Source: 21-14-0-10-47-8 sp966211455
GTDB lineage: Bacteria; Bdellovibrionota; Bdellovibrionia; Bdellovibrionales; Bdellovibrionaceae
DNA: 64,000 nt
NCBI GenBank assembly: GCA_966211455.1
Contig: CBIHNI010000017.1
Location: 41,167 to 105,166 of the forward strand
Reading direction: 5' to 3'
Each line of letters begins with the position of its first letter. Position 1 is the stretch's first letter. Below the pieces are notes generated by a model, which saw only the letters and a program-made list of their open reading frames with translations, had not been told where the DNA came from and did no database searches. Made by a program: the position numbers and the translations under genes. Shown here one piece after another: positions 26,789-34,557 of the stretch.

Positions 26789-26915
26789 TCACTGATCTCG
26801 CTCGAGTTTTGGCTTGAAGTCAAGAAAGTGGCCTTTTTCCGCGATAATGCGCCCCTGAAAGCATTGACCCCGATGCCGTTCATGGAAACGATACAACGCC
26901 ATGGGGGGATCCATT

Positions 26916-27770
26916 ATGTTGAAACTTGTTTCTATCGTATTCTTATTTCTGACTTCGTCAGCTTTTGCCTTGAATTTTCCGGTCAATCAAAAGGTCGATC
27001 AAAAGCGACTGCTTCAACTGGGCAAATTCTTTACCACCGGTTACGACTTTGAAGGCATCGTGGCGCTGAACAACTGTTCTGGCAGCATCATTCAATTTGA
27101 AGGCGCTTCGGATCAAAGCCCGGCCATCATTTTGACCAACGGTCACTGCGTGGAAACGGGAATGGCCGCACCTGGTACATACAAATACAAACAGCCCAGC
27201 ACGCGTGCGTTTACGGTCTTGAATCCAAACGCCACCAATGCTGGCCGCATCAACGCGACCGAGCTGATTTATTCAACCATGACCGGCACCGATATCGCGC
27301 TTTACAAAACCCGCGAAACATACGCCGATATCAAAACCAAGTACAACGTTCGCCCTTACGTTCTGTCGGCAAAGCATCCGGAACTTGGAACGGCGATGCA
27401 GGTGATCTCGGGTTACTGGAGACGTGGATACTCTTGCAACGTCGAAGCCTTCATCCCAGAGCTGCGTGAAGACGGTTGGGTGATGAACGATTCAATCCGC
27501 TATTCGCGCCCGGGTTGTGAGACCATCGGCGGCACTTCGGGTTCGCCGGTGATTGCGACCGGCACGCGGGAAGTGATCGGCATCAACAACACCGGCAATG
27601 AAGACGGCGGCCGCTGCACGATGAACAATCCTTGCGAAGTCGACGCCACCGGCAAGATTTCAGCGGTGAAGGGCTATTCCTATGGCCAGCAGACTTATCA
27701 GATCTACAGCTGTGTGACGGCGACGAACGAAATCGACATCCGCGCTTCGGGCTGTCAGCTTTTCCACTAG
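26916..27770 (+). CDS. Exported trypsin-like serine protease
   Basis: About 284 residues from the Met at 26916, chosen because a strong site (ggggggat) and a signal peptide (MLKLVSIVFLFLTSSAFAL) are there. The catalytic triad of the S1/V8 fold is visible: His in LTNGHCVE, Asp in TGTDIALYKT and Ser in GGTSGSPVIATG. The following GINNTGNEDGGRC and paired cysteines (NNC-GHC; YSC, GCETIG; C-terminal YSCVT, SGCQ) suggest disulfides. It is divergent from the metzincin gene, with its start about 130 bases away. Likely secreted. Confidence 0.9.
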   Translation: MLKLVSIVFLFLTSSAFALNFPVNQKVDQKRLLQLGKFFTTGYDFEGIVALNNCSGSIIQFEGASDQSPAIILTNGHCVETGMAAPGTYKYKQPSTRAFTVLNPNATNAGRINATELIYSTMTGTDIALYKTRETYADIKTKYNVRPYVLSAKHPELGTAMQVISGYWRRGYSCNVEAFIPELREDGWVMNDSIRYSRPGCETIGGTSGSPVIATGTREVIGINNTGNEDGGRCTMNNPCEVDATGKISAVKGYSYGQQTYQIYSCVTATNEIDIRASGCQLFH

Positions 27771-27942
27771 GTTTGTAACGTAATTTCTTTTTGGGGCTGG
27801 GCCTTTCAGCCCCTTGGTCGTGCAACACATCAATCAGTGAAACGACAAGATTTAAACTGGATCCGGACAAGATACCGGGGTCCAGTGGACAATAACATTT
27901 AATTTTGAAAGCATTGTTATCAGCAAAGGAAGGATTCTTTGT

Positions 27943-28968
27943 ATGAAAACACTTGCGATTGCTCTTTTGGGTCTCTTCAGTTTTTCCGCTTCCAATCATC
28001 ACGCTCTGCAAGCCGATCTTGAAACCGACATTGTCAAAAGCTCGGGCGATGCGGCCGATGACACCTCGATCTGGGTGAATCCGCACAATCCTGAACAAAG
28101 CCTGATTGTCGGCACCGATAAGAAGTGGGGTTTGAACGTTTACGATCTGGATGGAAAAAAAGTTTCCGAATTCAAAGCGGGCGAAGTGAATAACATCGAC
28201 TCGCGCGAAGGTTTCACCGTGAGCGGTCAGGTCATGCAGATTTTCGCGGGCTCCGAGCGCAGCAAAAAGACGGTGGATTTCTATCGCATGAACGAGAGCA
28301 CTCGTTCGATTGAGATGCTGAGCAGTCTGAACCTGGGATACGAGCCTTACGGCATGTGCGTGGGTTATGTGCCGGGGAGCGATGATCTGCAGGTTTTCGT
28401 CCCGACGAAGAAAGGCTTTGTCGGTCATTGGGTTTTGCAAAACAATCCATCGCGCCTGGAAGGTTTCCAATTTTCGCACGTGCGGGACATCAAGTTTTCT
28501 TCGGTGACGGAAGGTTGTGCTGTCGATGATGTGACCGGTGATCTGTTTGTGGCGGAAGAAAGCAAAGGTCTGTGGCGGGTGCCAGTGCAAAATCCGGATC
28601 AAAAAGTTCTGGTCGATCAAACGGGATCGAAGGGGAATTTGGTTTCCGATGTCGAAGGTGTTTCGATTTACCGCCGTCCAGGGACTGAGCCTTTGCTGCT
28701 GGTTTCAAGTCAGGGTGATAACTCGTTCCACGTTTACAGCCTAAATACATTCAAGCATCTGACCTCGTTTACGTTGACGGATGGATCCGCGGTGGACGGA
28801 GTGAATGACACGGACGGGATCGAAGTCACATCGCTTGCTTTGAATCCAAAATTTCCGATGGGCTTTTTCATCGCGCAAGACGGCTCGAACGAATCACCCC
28901 AAGGGGTCAGCCAGCGCCAGAATTTCAAGATCATGGATTTCCGCAAGATCCTGGCGCTTTTGCCTTGA
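27943..28968 (+). CDS. Exported beta-propeller (alkaline) phytase
   Basis: 341 residues with a signal-like N-terminus (MKTLAIALLGLFSFSAS). The family signature is strong: DDTSIWVNPHNPEQSLIVGT, GLNVYDLDGK, NNIDSREGF, YEPYGMCVGY, EGCAVDDVTGDLFVAEE, VEGVSIYRR, SSQGDNSFHVY and DGIEVTSLALNPKFP. Beta-propeller phytases are six-bladed, calcium-dependent and release phosphate from inositol hexakisphosphate. The acidic calcium-binding residues appear retained. Likely a phosphate scavenger. An aaggaagg site precedes the ATG and a terminator follows. Confidence 0.92.
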   Translation: MKTLAIALLGLFSFSASNHHALQADLETDIVKSSGDAADDTSIWVNPHNPEQSLIVGTDKKWGLNVYDLDGKKVSEFKAGEVNNIDSREGFTVSGQVMQIFAGSERSKKTVDFYRMNESTRSIEMLSSLNLGYEPYGMCVGYVPGSDDLQVFVPTKKGFVGHWVLQNNPSRLEGFQFSHVRDIKFSSVTEGCAVDDVTGDLFVAEESKGLWRVPVQNPDQKVLVDQTGSKGNLVSDVEGVSIYRRPGTEPLLLVSSQGDNSFHVYSLNTFKHLTSFTLTDGSAVDGVNDTDGIEVTSLALNPKFPMGFFIAQDGSNESPQGVSQRQNFKIMDFRKILALLP

Positions 28969-28996
28969 TCGACAGAAATCGGCGTGAAGATTGAGG

Positions 28997-29026
28997 AGAC
29001 CTGGCAGATGCCGGGTCTTTTTATTT
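28997..29026 (+). terminator. Terminator after the phytase gene
   Basis: AGACCTGG / CCGGGTCT (one wobble pair), 6-base loop, then TTTTTATTT. Confidence 0.8.
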
Positions 29027-29070
29027 GTGAGCGAGGCTTGTGGATTCGGTTTTTGCAAACAGAGATATTT

Positions 29071-29081
29071 TGGAGGTGGTG
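29071..29081 (+). repeat. TGGAGGTGGTG, att-like repeat 1
   Basis: Shares 11 bases with 30220-30230, and its first 8 bases match the 3' end of the tRNA-Cys gene (31707-31714, reverse strand). It lies at the left edge of the AT-rich segment. Confidence 0.3.
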
Positions 29082-29124
29082 ATGCTCTGTGATGGGTTTC
29101 GAGGGGTTAGCGGAGCCTAAAGCC

Positions 29125-29137
29125 AAAAAGTAGCCAA
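29125..29137. repeat. 13-base direct repeat left of the CPBP gene
   Basis: AAAAAGTAGCCAA is repeated at 30083-30095, on the other side of the CPBP gene. A 13-base inverted pair, CGGTTTTTGCAAA (near 29047-29059) and its complement (near 30129-30141), also brackets the gene. Confidence 0.4.
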
Positions 29138-29175
29138 GCCATAGACATTACTAAAAAAACCATTTATGACAAACC

Positions 29176-30018
29176 ATGCAAAATTGGACGAATCCTAAAA
29201 AACAGGCCTTTGCCTTTGTTGCTACAACTTTTTTAATTTCTTGGACTGAGCAATATTTTATCATCAAAGGTGATGGTATTCAAAATCCAGTTCGTGCTTT
29301 TGTATTAATGTGGACACCCGGACTTGTTGGGATTTTTTGTTCTTATTTATTCGACAGAAATTTTAAAGCCCTCGGCTTCAAGGTCCCTTCAATTAAATCG
29401 TTGGTCATATCTTATTTTGTTCCTGCTTTAACTGCGGCTTTCATTATTGGCTTATTGGTTCTTTTCAAATTTGCAGATTTCGAAATTAGCCCTAGGCTGA
29501 TCGAGAAAAAAGGAAGTATTTTAGCTGCACTCATAGCCGCACTTCTAATTGCTCCAACGGTGGGAATGATCGTATCTATCATTAGTGGTTTAGGTGAAGA
29601 GATTGGATGGCGGGGTTTTCTTCATTCGAAATTTCATTTTTTAAGTGCTAACAAGCGCTACTTATTCACCGGAATCATTTGGAGCATTTGGCATTGGCCA
29701 CTTATTATTTTTGGCGACTACGCAACATCAGATAGGCCTTATCTAAACGTTCTCTTTTTTACTTTGGCCGTTACCAGCCTTAGTTTTTTAATGGGCTTAT
29801 TAAGGGATAAAACTGGATCGTCTTTTCCTGCAGCGATCATACATGCTAGCCACAATATGTGGATTCTTGGAATTTCACCTGCCTTCTTTAAGGCGGGACC
29901 TCTTGTTCCATACTTGGGTGGAGAATCAGGATTATTCTGTGCCGTGATTTATCTTACGATGGCTATTTTCATCGCCAGAAAAAATGCCGGCTCGAACCCC
30001 ACCGCTTACAAAATTTAA
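29176..30018 (+). CDS. CPBP-family intramembrane metalloprotease (CAAX/Abi type)
   Basis: 280 residues with about eight hydrophobic segments. Family motifs are complete: GEEIGWRGFL (motif 1, catalytic Glu pair and Arg), WSIWHWPLI (motif 2 His) and IHASHNMW (motif 4 His/Asn). Homologues mature prenylated or immunity peptides, serve as bacteriocin self-immunity proteins, or have unknown targets. The gene is much more AT-rich than its neighbours, has no clear ribosome site, and is bracketed by short direct and inverted repeats, pointing to horizontal acquisition. Confidence 0.88.
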   Translation: MQNWTNPKKQAFAFVATTFLISWTEQYFIIKGDGIQNPVRAFVLMWTPGLVGIFCSYLFDRNFKALGFKVPSIKSLVISYFVPALTAAFIIGLLVLFKFADFEISPRLIEKKGSILAALIAALLIAPTVGMIVSIISGLGEEIGWRGFLHSKFHFLSANKRYLFTGIIWSIWHWPLIIFGDYATSDRPYLNVLFFTLAVTSLSFLMGLLRDKTGSSFPAAIIHASHNMWILGISPAFFKAGPLVPYLGGESGLFCAVIYLTMAIFIARKNAGSNPTAYKI

Positions 30019-30219
30019 CCCCGGCAAATATTTCTAAAACGAACTAAAAAAAGCCACTCAAATATCGTAGAAAATCATTCAAAAAAAGTAGCCAACATCT
30101 GTGATATTTTGTGATCTTGAGTGGTGATTTGCAAAAACCGACTTAGCTAAACTGTTGAAACCTTTAGTGTTGATTTTCGATGGGTTATCTAATCTTGAGT
30201 TCCATCTGCAGAATACAGA

Positions 30220-30230
30220 TGGAGGTGGTG
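30220..30230 (+). repeat. TGGAGGTGGTG, att-like repeat 2
   Basis: The 24 bases from 30220 match the tRNA-Cys 3' end (from 31707) at 17 positions, including both ends (TGGAGGTG and TGAAC). It may be a decayed attachment site. The 30019-30298 gap otherwise holds only the CATCTG/CAGATG inverted repeat (30203-30220). Confidence 0.3.
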
Positions 30231-30298
30231 TCCGGTTATGAACAATTACGTATAGTTATGATCTTTTTGCCACCAAAATTCCACCAATTTTAAAAAAA

Positions 30299-30532
30299 TT
30301 AAGCCGCTTTCAGCTTTTTAAGTCCATCAGCAATAAGTAACCGCATCAAAACTTGATAAGGAATCCCTTTAGCCTCAGCGATTTCTTTAAGCTCTTTCAG
30401 CATCTCTTCTTCCAAAGCAATACTTGTAGGCTTACGGCGCGCCCCTTTAAGGCGGCTTAAACCAGCAATGATTTCTTTCGTGTCAAACTCGATATGATCA
30501 TAAGTTTTTAACCGTTTTACTGATTTCTTCAT
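30299..30532 (-). CDS. brnA: BrnA-type antitoxin
   Basis: About 77 residues from the Met at 30532, which has a gcgagg site five bases upstream; the frame is open to 30568. The N-terminal toxin-binding part is KRLKTYDHIEFDTKEI. The C-terminal ribbon-helix-helix DNA-binding part contains PTSIALEEEMLKELKEIAEA, then GIPYQVLMRLLIADGL. It neutralises BrnT and, in known systems, represses the operon. It overlaps the end of brnT by 35 bases. Confidence 0.85.
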   Translation of the reverse strand: MKKSVKRLKTYDHIEFDTKEIIAGLSRLKGARRKPTSIALEEEMLKELKEIAEAKGIPYQVLMRLLIADGLKKLKAA

Positions 30533-30851
30533 ATAAACCTCGCTCTTTTTTGCTAGCCGCGCGTCCACTTATAGGACGAACTCGACCATCTCTTAAAGTG
30601 AAAACCACAGACAACATTCTTCCCGAATCTGTCGGACCAATAAGACACAACCGCTCTTCATCAACAACTGGCGTAATTTGACGGCCTAATGGAACAGCCA
30701 TTTTCATTTCAAATACAGATTCAATTTCGTCCAAACCAACATCATGCTTTTTGGTACTTTTCTGATTATTGCCAGAATCCCACTCAAAATTGAACTTGTC
30801 AGTTTGCTGATACCAATATGCTAACCATAGAAGAAATTTAAACTGTGCCAC
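30498..30851 (-). CDS. brnT: BrnT-type ribonuclease toxin
   Basis: About 117 residues from the GTG at 30851; the frame is open to 30887 but that part overlaps the promoter. Family signatures: FNFEWDSGNNQKSTKKHDVG, ESVFEMKMAVPLGRQ, ERLCLIGPTDSGRMLSVVFT and RVRPISGRAASKKERGLYEE. BrnT is a RelE-like RNase that inhibits translation. Many BrnT proteins start near the FEWD motif, so the ~20 residues before it mark the longer subgroup. The toxin-before-antitoxin order is normal for brnTA. Confidence 0.85.
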   Translation of the reverse strand: MAQFKFLLWLAYWYQQTDKFNFEWDSGNNQKSTKKHDVGLDEIESVFEMKMAVPLGRQITPVVDEERLCLIGPTDSGRMLSVVFTLRDGRVRPISGRAASKKERGLYEEISKTVKNL

Positions 30852-30857
30852 ATTTAT

Positions 30858-30887
30858 TACACTATAGTACACTATACTAAATGTCAA
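30858..30887 (-). promoter_or_regulatory. brnTA promoter with overlapping repeat operator
   Basis: On the minus strand, TTGACA (30887-30882) is 15 bases from TATAGT (30866-30861). Two copies of TATAGTGTA, separated by one base, cover the spacer and the -10, and the pair creates the palindrome TATAGT-GT-ACTATA. A BrnA-BrnT complex bound here would block transcription (inferred). Confidence 0.6.
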
Positions 30888-30917
30888 TTTAAATTAGAAC
30901 TTAACCTTGGAACATCC

Positions 30918-31433
30918 TTAAAAGATCCATAAATACGTCGAGGTAGGATACCTAACACCTGCCAGATCAACATGATCATTGTCTATCAGCTTTCCACCTT
31001 GTCTTTCATAAAATGAGCGAGCCTGAGTGTTTGCCTCAAAAACAGAAACCATCATTCTTTTTTTTAGATCTTGATAAAAGCGATCGGACTCCTTCATCAA
31101 AAAGAATTTTTCCCGCACCTCGTCCTTGAAACTCTTCGAGTAGATAAATTGCTTGAAGTTCAGAATCGGCATCTACGTTTTTTTCTCGATTGTTTCCAAG
31201 ACAGATAAAACCCACTATCTGTTCAGATTTTTTTTCGTAAGCGACCAAACAAATAAGGTCTTCACTTTCAACCAATCGTTTTGCTCTTGGAAGTTGTTGT
31301 TCCGCACTAAGCGAATCAAGGAAACTTGGAGTAATAATACCTCGATAAGTCGTTTTCCAAGCTCAGCATTTATAAATGCAATTTGATAAATATCATTATG
31401 GGTAGCTTTGCGAACCGCAAAATTTTCTTCCAT
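30918..31433 (-). pseudogene. GNAT acetyltransferase broken by two frameshifts
   Basis: Three overlapping frames read end to end as one GNAT protein. The N-terminus is MEENFAVRKATHNDIYQIAF (from 31433), the middle has VESEDLICLVAYEKK and AIYLLEEFQGRGAGK (the acetyl-CoA loop Q/RxxGxG/A), and the end has VFEANTQARSFYERQGG to STYLWIF. The first break is near 31345 in an AAAA run: adding one base restores YRGIITPSFLDSLS, a typical GNAT stretch. The second is near 31060 in a run of eight A: removing one base restores the frame. Both are homopolymers, so sequencing error is as possible as real decay. AT-rich like its neighbours. Confidence 0.75.
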
Positions 31434-31544
31434 AGACTGAATTTACAAAAATTTTGAAAGCACATCATGCTTAATACAAAATGATGACCGGGGTGCACTT
31501 CCGGATACCATTCTCTACCGGGGTTCAATTCCCAATATCAAACC

Positions 31545-31587
31545 GTAGCAGGTGTCACCTGAGTGTCACCCAAAAGTCACCTGCTAC
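31545..31587. repeat. 10-bp perfect inverted repeat
   Basis: GTAGCAGGTG (31545-31554) and CACCTGCTAC (31578-31587) enclose two further GTCACC copies. A T-rich stretch follows. Just before it, GGGTTCAATTCCC (31521-31533) resembles a tRNA T-arm. No gene is seen in 31440-31706. Confidence 0.5.
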
Positions 31588-31706
31588 AGTTATTTTTGGT
31601 TATTTCGAGTTATTCTTAAAAAACCTGAATCGCGTAAGTGATTGAAATCTTTTGTTAATGATTTTCGTTATTTAGTTTTGTTTTCGAGACTTTTAAGAAA
31701 GGATAT

Positions 31707-31780
31707 TGGAGGTGACGGACGGAATTGAACCGACGTAAACGGTTTTGCAGACCGCTGCCTAACCACTTGGCTACGTCACC
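31707..31780 (-). tRNA. tRNA-Cys (anticodon GCA)
   Basis: On the minus strand the gene begins GGTGACG and ends CGTCACC-T-CCA, giving a 7-bp acceptor stem, discriminator U as in tRNA-Cys, and an encoded CCA. The anticodon stem is GCGGT/ACCGT with loop CTGCAAA (anticodon GCA). The T-arm contains GGTTCAATTCC. It is at the right border of the AT-rich accessory segment, whose genes lie on its 3' side. Confidence 0.95.
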
Positions 31781-32171
31781 CTTTGGTTTGGAAGGACCCA
31801 CGGTATCGCCGGGCCCTAATGAAGTCAATGCCTGTTTTAATTGAGCAAAAAGCCAGAAGCTTTGGATATATCTCAGGTTTTATGGATTGCGCGGGCTTTT
31901 AGTTTGCCTAAGAACTGCGCAACAAGAGGCCCGCCTTCACCGCGAGCGAAAGTCGTTGCGCGCCGGAAGAGATGCGTCATTCTTGAAGCTGGATCGCAAA
32001 TAAGGCGGTTCAAAAGCTGAAGCGGACGCTTTGAAAGAAGATGATGTTGGTGCTCGATTTTCTGAAGTTCCTTTCGATTACTTCAGTCGTAATTCGACCT
32101 TGGTTCAGGTCGGTGAACTTCGCTTGGCTTTATTTAGACCGCCGAATTTAATAGGGGCTATCGGAGGCCTC
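31781..32171. other. Gap without a recognised gene
   Basis: Between tRNA-Cys and the basic-tailed propeller gene. An open frame enters from 32031 but it has no start signals and no similarity. Nothing else is seen. Confidence 0.4.
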
Positions 32172-33344
32172 ATGGCAAAAAAAGCGGTGAAGAAAAGTCA
32201 GAAAAACGCGGCGTCGAAAGCGAACTCCAAATCGATCTCGAAGCCCCAGGTCAAAGCGAAATCGACGCCGAAGACGAAGGCCAAAACCAAACCCAAGACG
32301 GCCGCTCAATCTAAAACGGCGGCTCCGAAAAAAATCAAAGCTTCGCCGAAGCCACAAAAAACCGAAGAAGCCACCGCTTTTGATATCATCGATCTGGTCG
32401 ATCAAGGGAAGCATGTTTATTATCTGAAAATTTTGGCTTACGACGACGATTGGGCCGAAGCGCAGGGGCAGGTTTGGCGGGCCGGTGAAAACTTTCAGGG
32501 TGAAAATCAAAAGCCCGAAGGCGTGCTGTCGACCAACGAGCCCTTTCGTGTGATGTGGGGTTCGCCATCAGGGGCGCTGTGGCTTGCAAGCTCGAATGGT
32601 GTGGTCGCGACCACAGCCTTGGTGAAATGGGATGCGCCCATCGAAGGCCTTGATTCCCTTGCTTGGGATCCATCTTTGAAATGGAAGATGTCGCAGCTGC
32701 CTTTGTCAAAAGGAAAGGTTTTGCCACCGAATTTGATCTGTCTTTGGGGTGTGGATGATCAATCCGTTTTTGCCGGCAGTGACGAAGGCGAAGTCTTTCA
32801 TTGGGATGGCAAGCAGTGGGCTTGTATCTTTCAATCGCCCGAAGCCCGGGGGCATATCGTGGCCATTGGCGGTGCCGCCGGTGAGGTTTACGTCGTGGAA
32901 AGCGGGCGCAATTTGTACCGCTGGGACGGAAAGAAAATGCATCAGCTGAAGGTGCCTGCCATGTCGGTGAATGAATACCTGACCTGTATCGGTGAAAGCC
33001 CGAAGGGTGAGATCTTGATCGCGACGGCCGGAGATGGCGGTCGTCTGTTTTCGGCAAAAGGAAATGACCTGAAAGAAATCGCCAAGGCCAAGATGGACTT
33101 GCTGGATATGGGATTTGTCGGTGACAGGTTGCTGTTTGCGACCGATGCCGGCGTGGCCGAAAAAAAGGGAAATGCGATTGGTCTCATGAAGGACTCGTTC
33201 AAGCCCGAGATCATTCGCGCAGGCCACAAAGGAAAGAAGCGACTCTTCTTTCTGGAGGCGGAGCCTGAATATCCGGGCTTTGTCGTGTACCTGCCAGAAG
33301 AAGCCGATGATTTCTTTTGGGGAGTGGAATTCGTCGATTCGTAA
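32172..33344 (+). CDS. Basic-tailed beta-propeller-like protein
   Basis: About 390 residues from the ATG at 32172, chosen because cggagg precedes it. The first ~70 residues are a Lys/Ala/Pro/Ser tail (MAKKAVKKSQKNAASKANSK) like those of the proteins at 23109-25481. The rest looks like a beta-propeller of WD/kelch-type blades: ALWLASSNGVVATT, VFAGSDEGEVFHWDGKQW, EVYVVESGRNLYRWDGKK, ILIATAGDGGRLFSAKG and LLFATDAGVAEKKG. No enzyme motif is visible. A binding or scaffold protein that may be recruited to nucleic acid is plausible. The next gene starts 15 bases after it and is probably cotranscribed. Confidence 0.75.
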   Translation: MAKKAVKKSQKNAASKANSKSISKPQVKAKSTPKTKAKTKPKTAAQSKTAAPKKIKASPKPQKTEEATAFDIIDLVDQGKHVYYLKILAYDDDWAEAQGQVWRAGENFQGENQKPEGVLSTNEPFRVMWGSPSGALWLASSNGVVATTALVKWDAPIEGLDSLAWDPSLKWKMSQLPLSKGKVLPPNLICLWGVDDQSVFAGSDEGEVFHWDGKQWACIFQSPEARGHIVAIGGAAGEVYVVESGRNLYRWDGKKMHQLKVPAMSVNEYLTCIGESPKGEILIATAGDGGRLFSAKGNDLKEIAKAKMDLLDMGFVGDRLLFATDAGVAEKKGNAIGLMKDSFKPEIIRAGHKGKKRLFFLEAEPEYPGFVVYLPEEADDFFWGVEFVDS

Positions 33345-33359
33345 GAAGGAGAACTTTGA

Positions 33360-34472
33360 ATGTGGTTTCTTTACAAACTGATTGGTGCGGCGATCGCCTT
33401 CTTGGTGCGGATGAAGGGGCGCTATCTGTTTGCAAAACAAAAAGATCAGTTTGAAGTCTTAAACGGAGTTCAATTTCTGATGACTCCGATCAAGGGAAAA
33501 CACAATGCCGTGCTGGGAACGCTTTACGAGTTTCCGTTTGCCTGTCAGATGGTATTCAAGCTCACAGAAGAGACCGCGCTGGATACGTTTTTTAAGTCCC
33601 TGGGGATGGCCAATGAGCTGCAAACCGAGCATCACGAGTTTGATTGGAATGTCTACGTCGCCAGTGACAGTTCGACTTTTAAAGCAGAGCTGAAAGCCAA
33701 CACCAAACTGCGCGAATTGGTTCTGAAGATTTTGCGACAAGATTGCAAGCACATCGTTTGCGACGGCAGCATTCTGGAGTTTCGCTTTTCCAATGACAGC
33801 ATGGAACATCCGGTTGGATCTGAGACGCAAAAGCTTTGCTTTGAGTTGGTGAAAGAGATGTCCGCGCTTTGCCAAAAACCGGTGCGACGTTTGTTGGATG
33901 ATCGCTTTGCGAGCCGCATTCTTTTGGTCGAAGCGGCCGTTTGGTCTTTGGCGGTTTATGCCTTTTCAAATTTCTTTCAAATGCAGCTGCATGATTCGGA
34001 AATCTTTTTGGATTTTACTCCGGTCTTTGTTCAGGGATTTCTGGTCGGGGCGGGGATCGGATGTTTGCTGTTTCTGGCGATCGCTTTGTTTTTGCGGGGC
34101 TCGTCCCGTGCGCACCGAATTTTGATTGAAAGCTTTTTGTTGCTTGTGCTGTCGATTCCGGTGGGTGGCATTTCTTTGGTGGCTGACGTGAATATTTATT
34201 TCGATCGGGCGCCCCCCCTGTTGGTCGAAGGCACAGTCACCCAGCACTATGTGCGAAGCCACCGCCGACGCAAGGGCGGGATTTATTACACTTATCATAT
34301 TCAGTACAAACCGCTCAGCGAGCCGCAGGATTTCTCCCTGCCGCTCGAGATCACCGTTTCAAGCGAGATCTACGGCAACCTGCGGGTCGATAAGCCGATT
34401 GCCATCGAAATTGGCCGCGGTTTTCTAAAGCACCCCTGGTACCGCTCGATCAGTCCGGATAAGACCTGGTAA
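33360..34472 (+). CDS. Membrane protein of unknown function
   Basis: 370 residues. A short hydrophobic start (YKLIGAAIAFLVR), a soluble part of about 180 residues with alpha/beta character (LYEFPFACQMVFKL), then two to three transmembrane segments between about 180 and 275 (VEAAVWSLAVYAFSNF, VGAGIGCLLFLAIALFL, ESFLLLVLSIPVGGIS) and a beta-rich C-terminal part (GIYYTYHIQYKPL). No family recognised. An aaggag site is present, and tight spacing links it to the propeller gene. Confidence 0.7.
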   Translation: MWFLYKLIGAAIAFLVRMKGRYLFAKQKDQFEVLNGVQFLMTPIKGKHNAVLGTLYEFPFACQMVFKLTEETALDTFFKSLGMANELQTEHHEFDWNVYVASDSSTFKAELKANTKLRELVLKILRQDCKHIVCDGSILEFRFSNDSMEHPVGSETQKLCFELVKEMSALCQKPVRRLLDDRFASRILLVEAAVWSLAVYAFSNFFQMQLHDSEIFLDFTPVFVQGFLVGAGIGCLLFLAIALFLRGSSRAHRILIESFLLLVLSIPVGGISLVADVNIYFDRAPPLLVEGTVTQHYVRSHRRRKGGIYYTYHIQYKPLSEPQDFSLPLEITVSSEIYGNLRVDKPIAIEIGRGFLKHPWYRSISPDKTW

Positions 34473-34557
34473 GTGCCACAGGAGATGCCGTCCCACAGCT
34501 TTTTTGTGAAGGAGCCAGGATTTGACAGCGACCTGAAAACGGGAGTGAAATGGATCT

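Noticed and set aside
27793..27815. Terminator after the trypsin-like protease (GGGGCTG/CAGCCCC)
   Set aside because: The stem is perfect but the T-run lies before it on the plus strand and there is none after it on either strand.
27583..28620. 345-residue minus-strand frame opposite the trypsin-like and phytase genes
   Set aside because: Antisense shadow: no signal, no motif, and both plus-strand genes are strongly supported.
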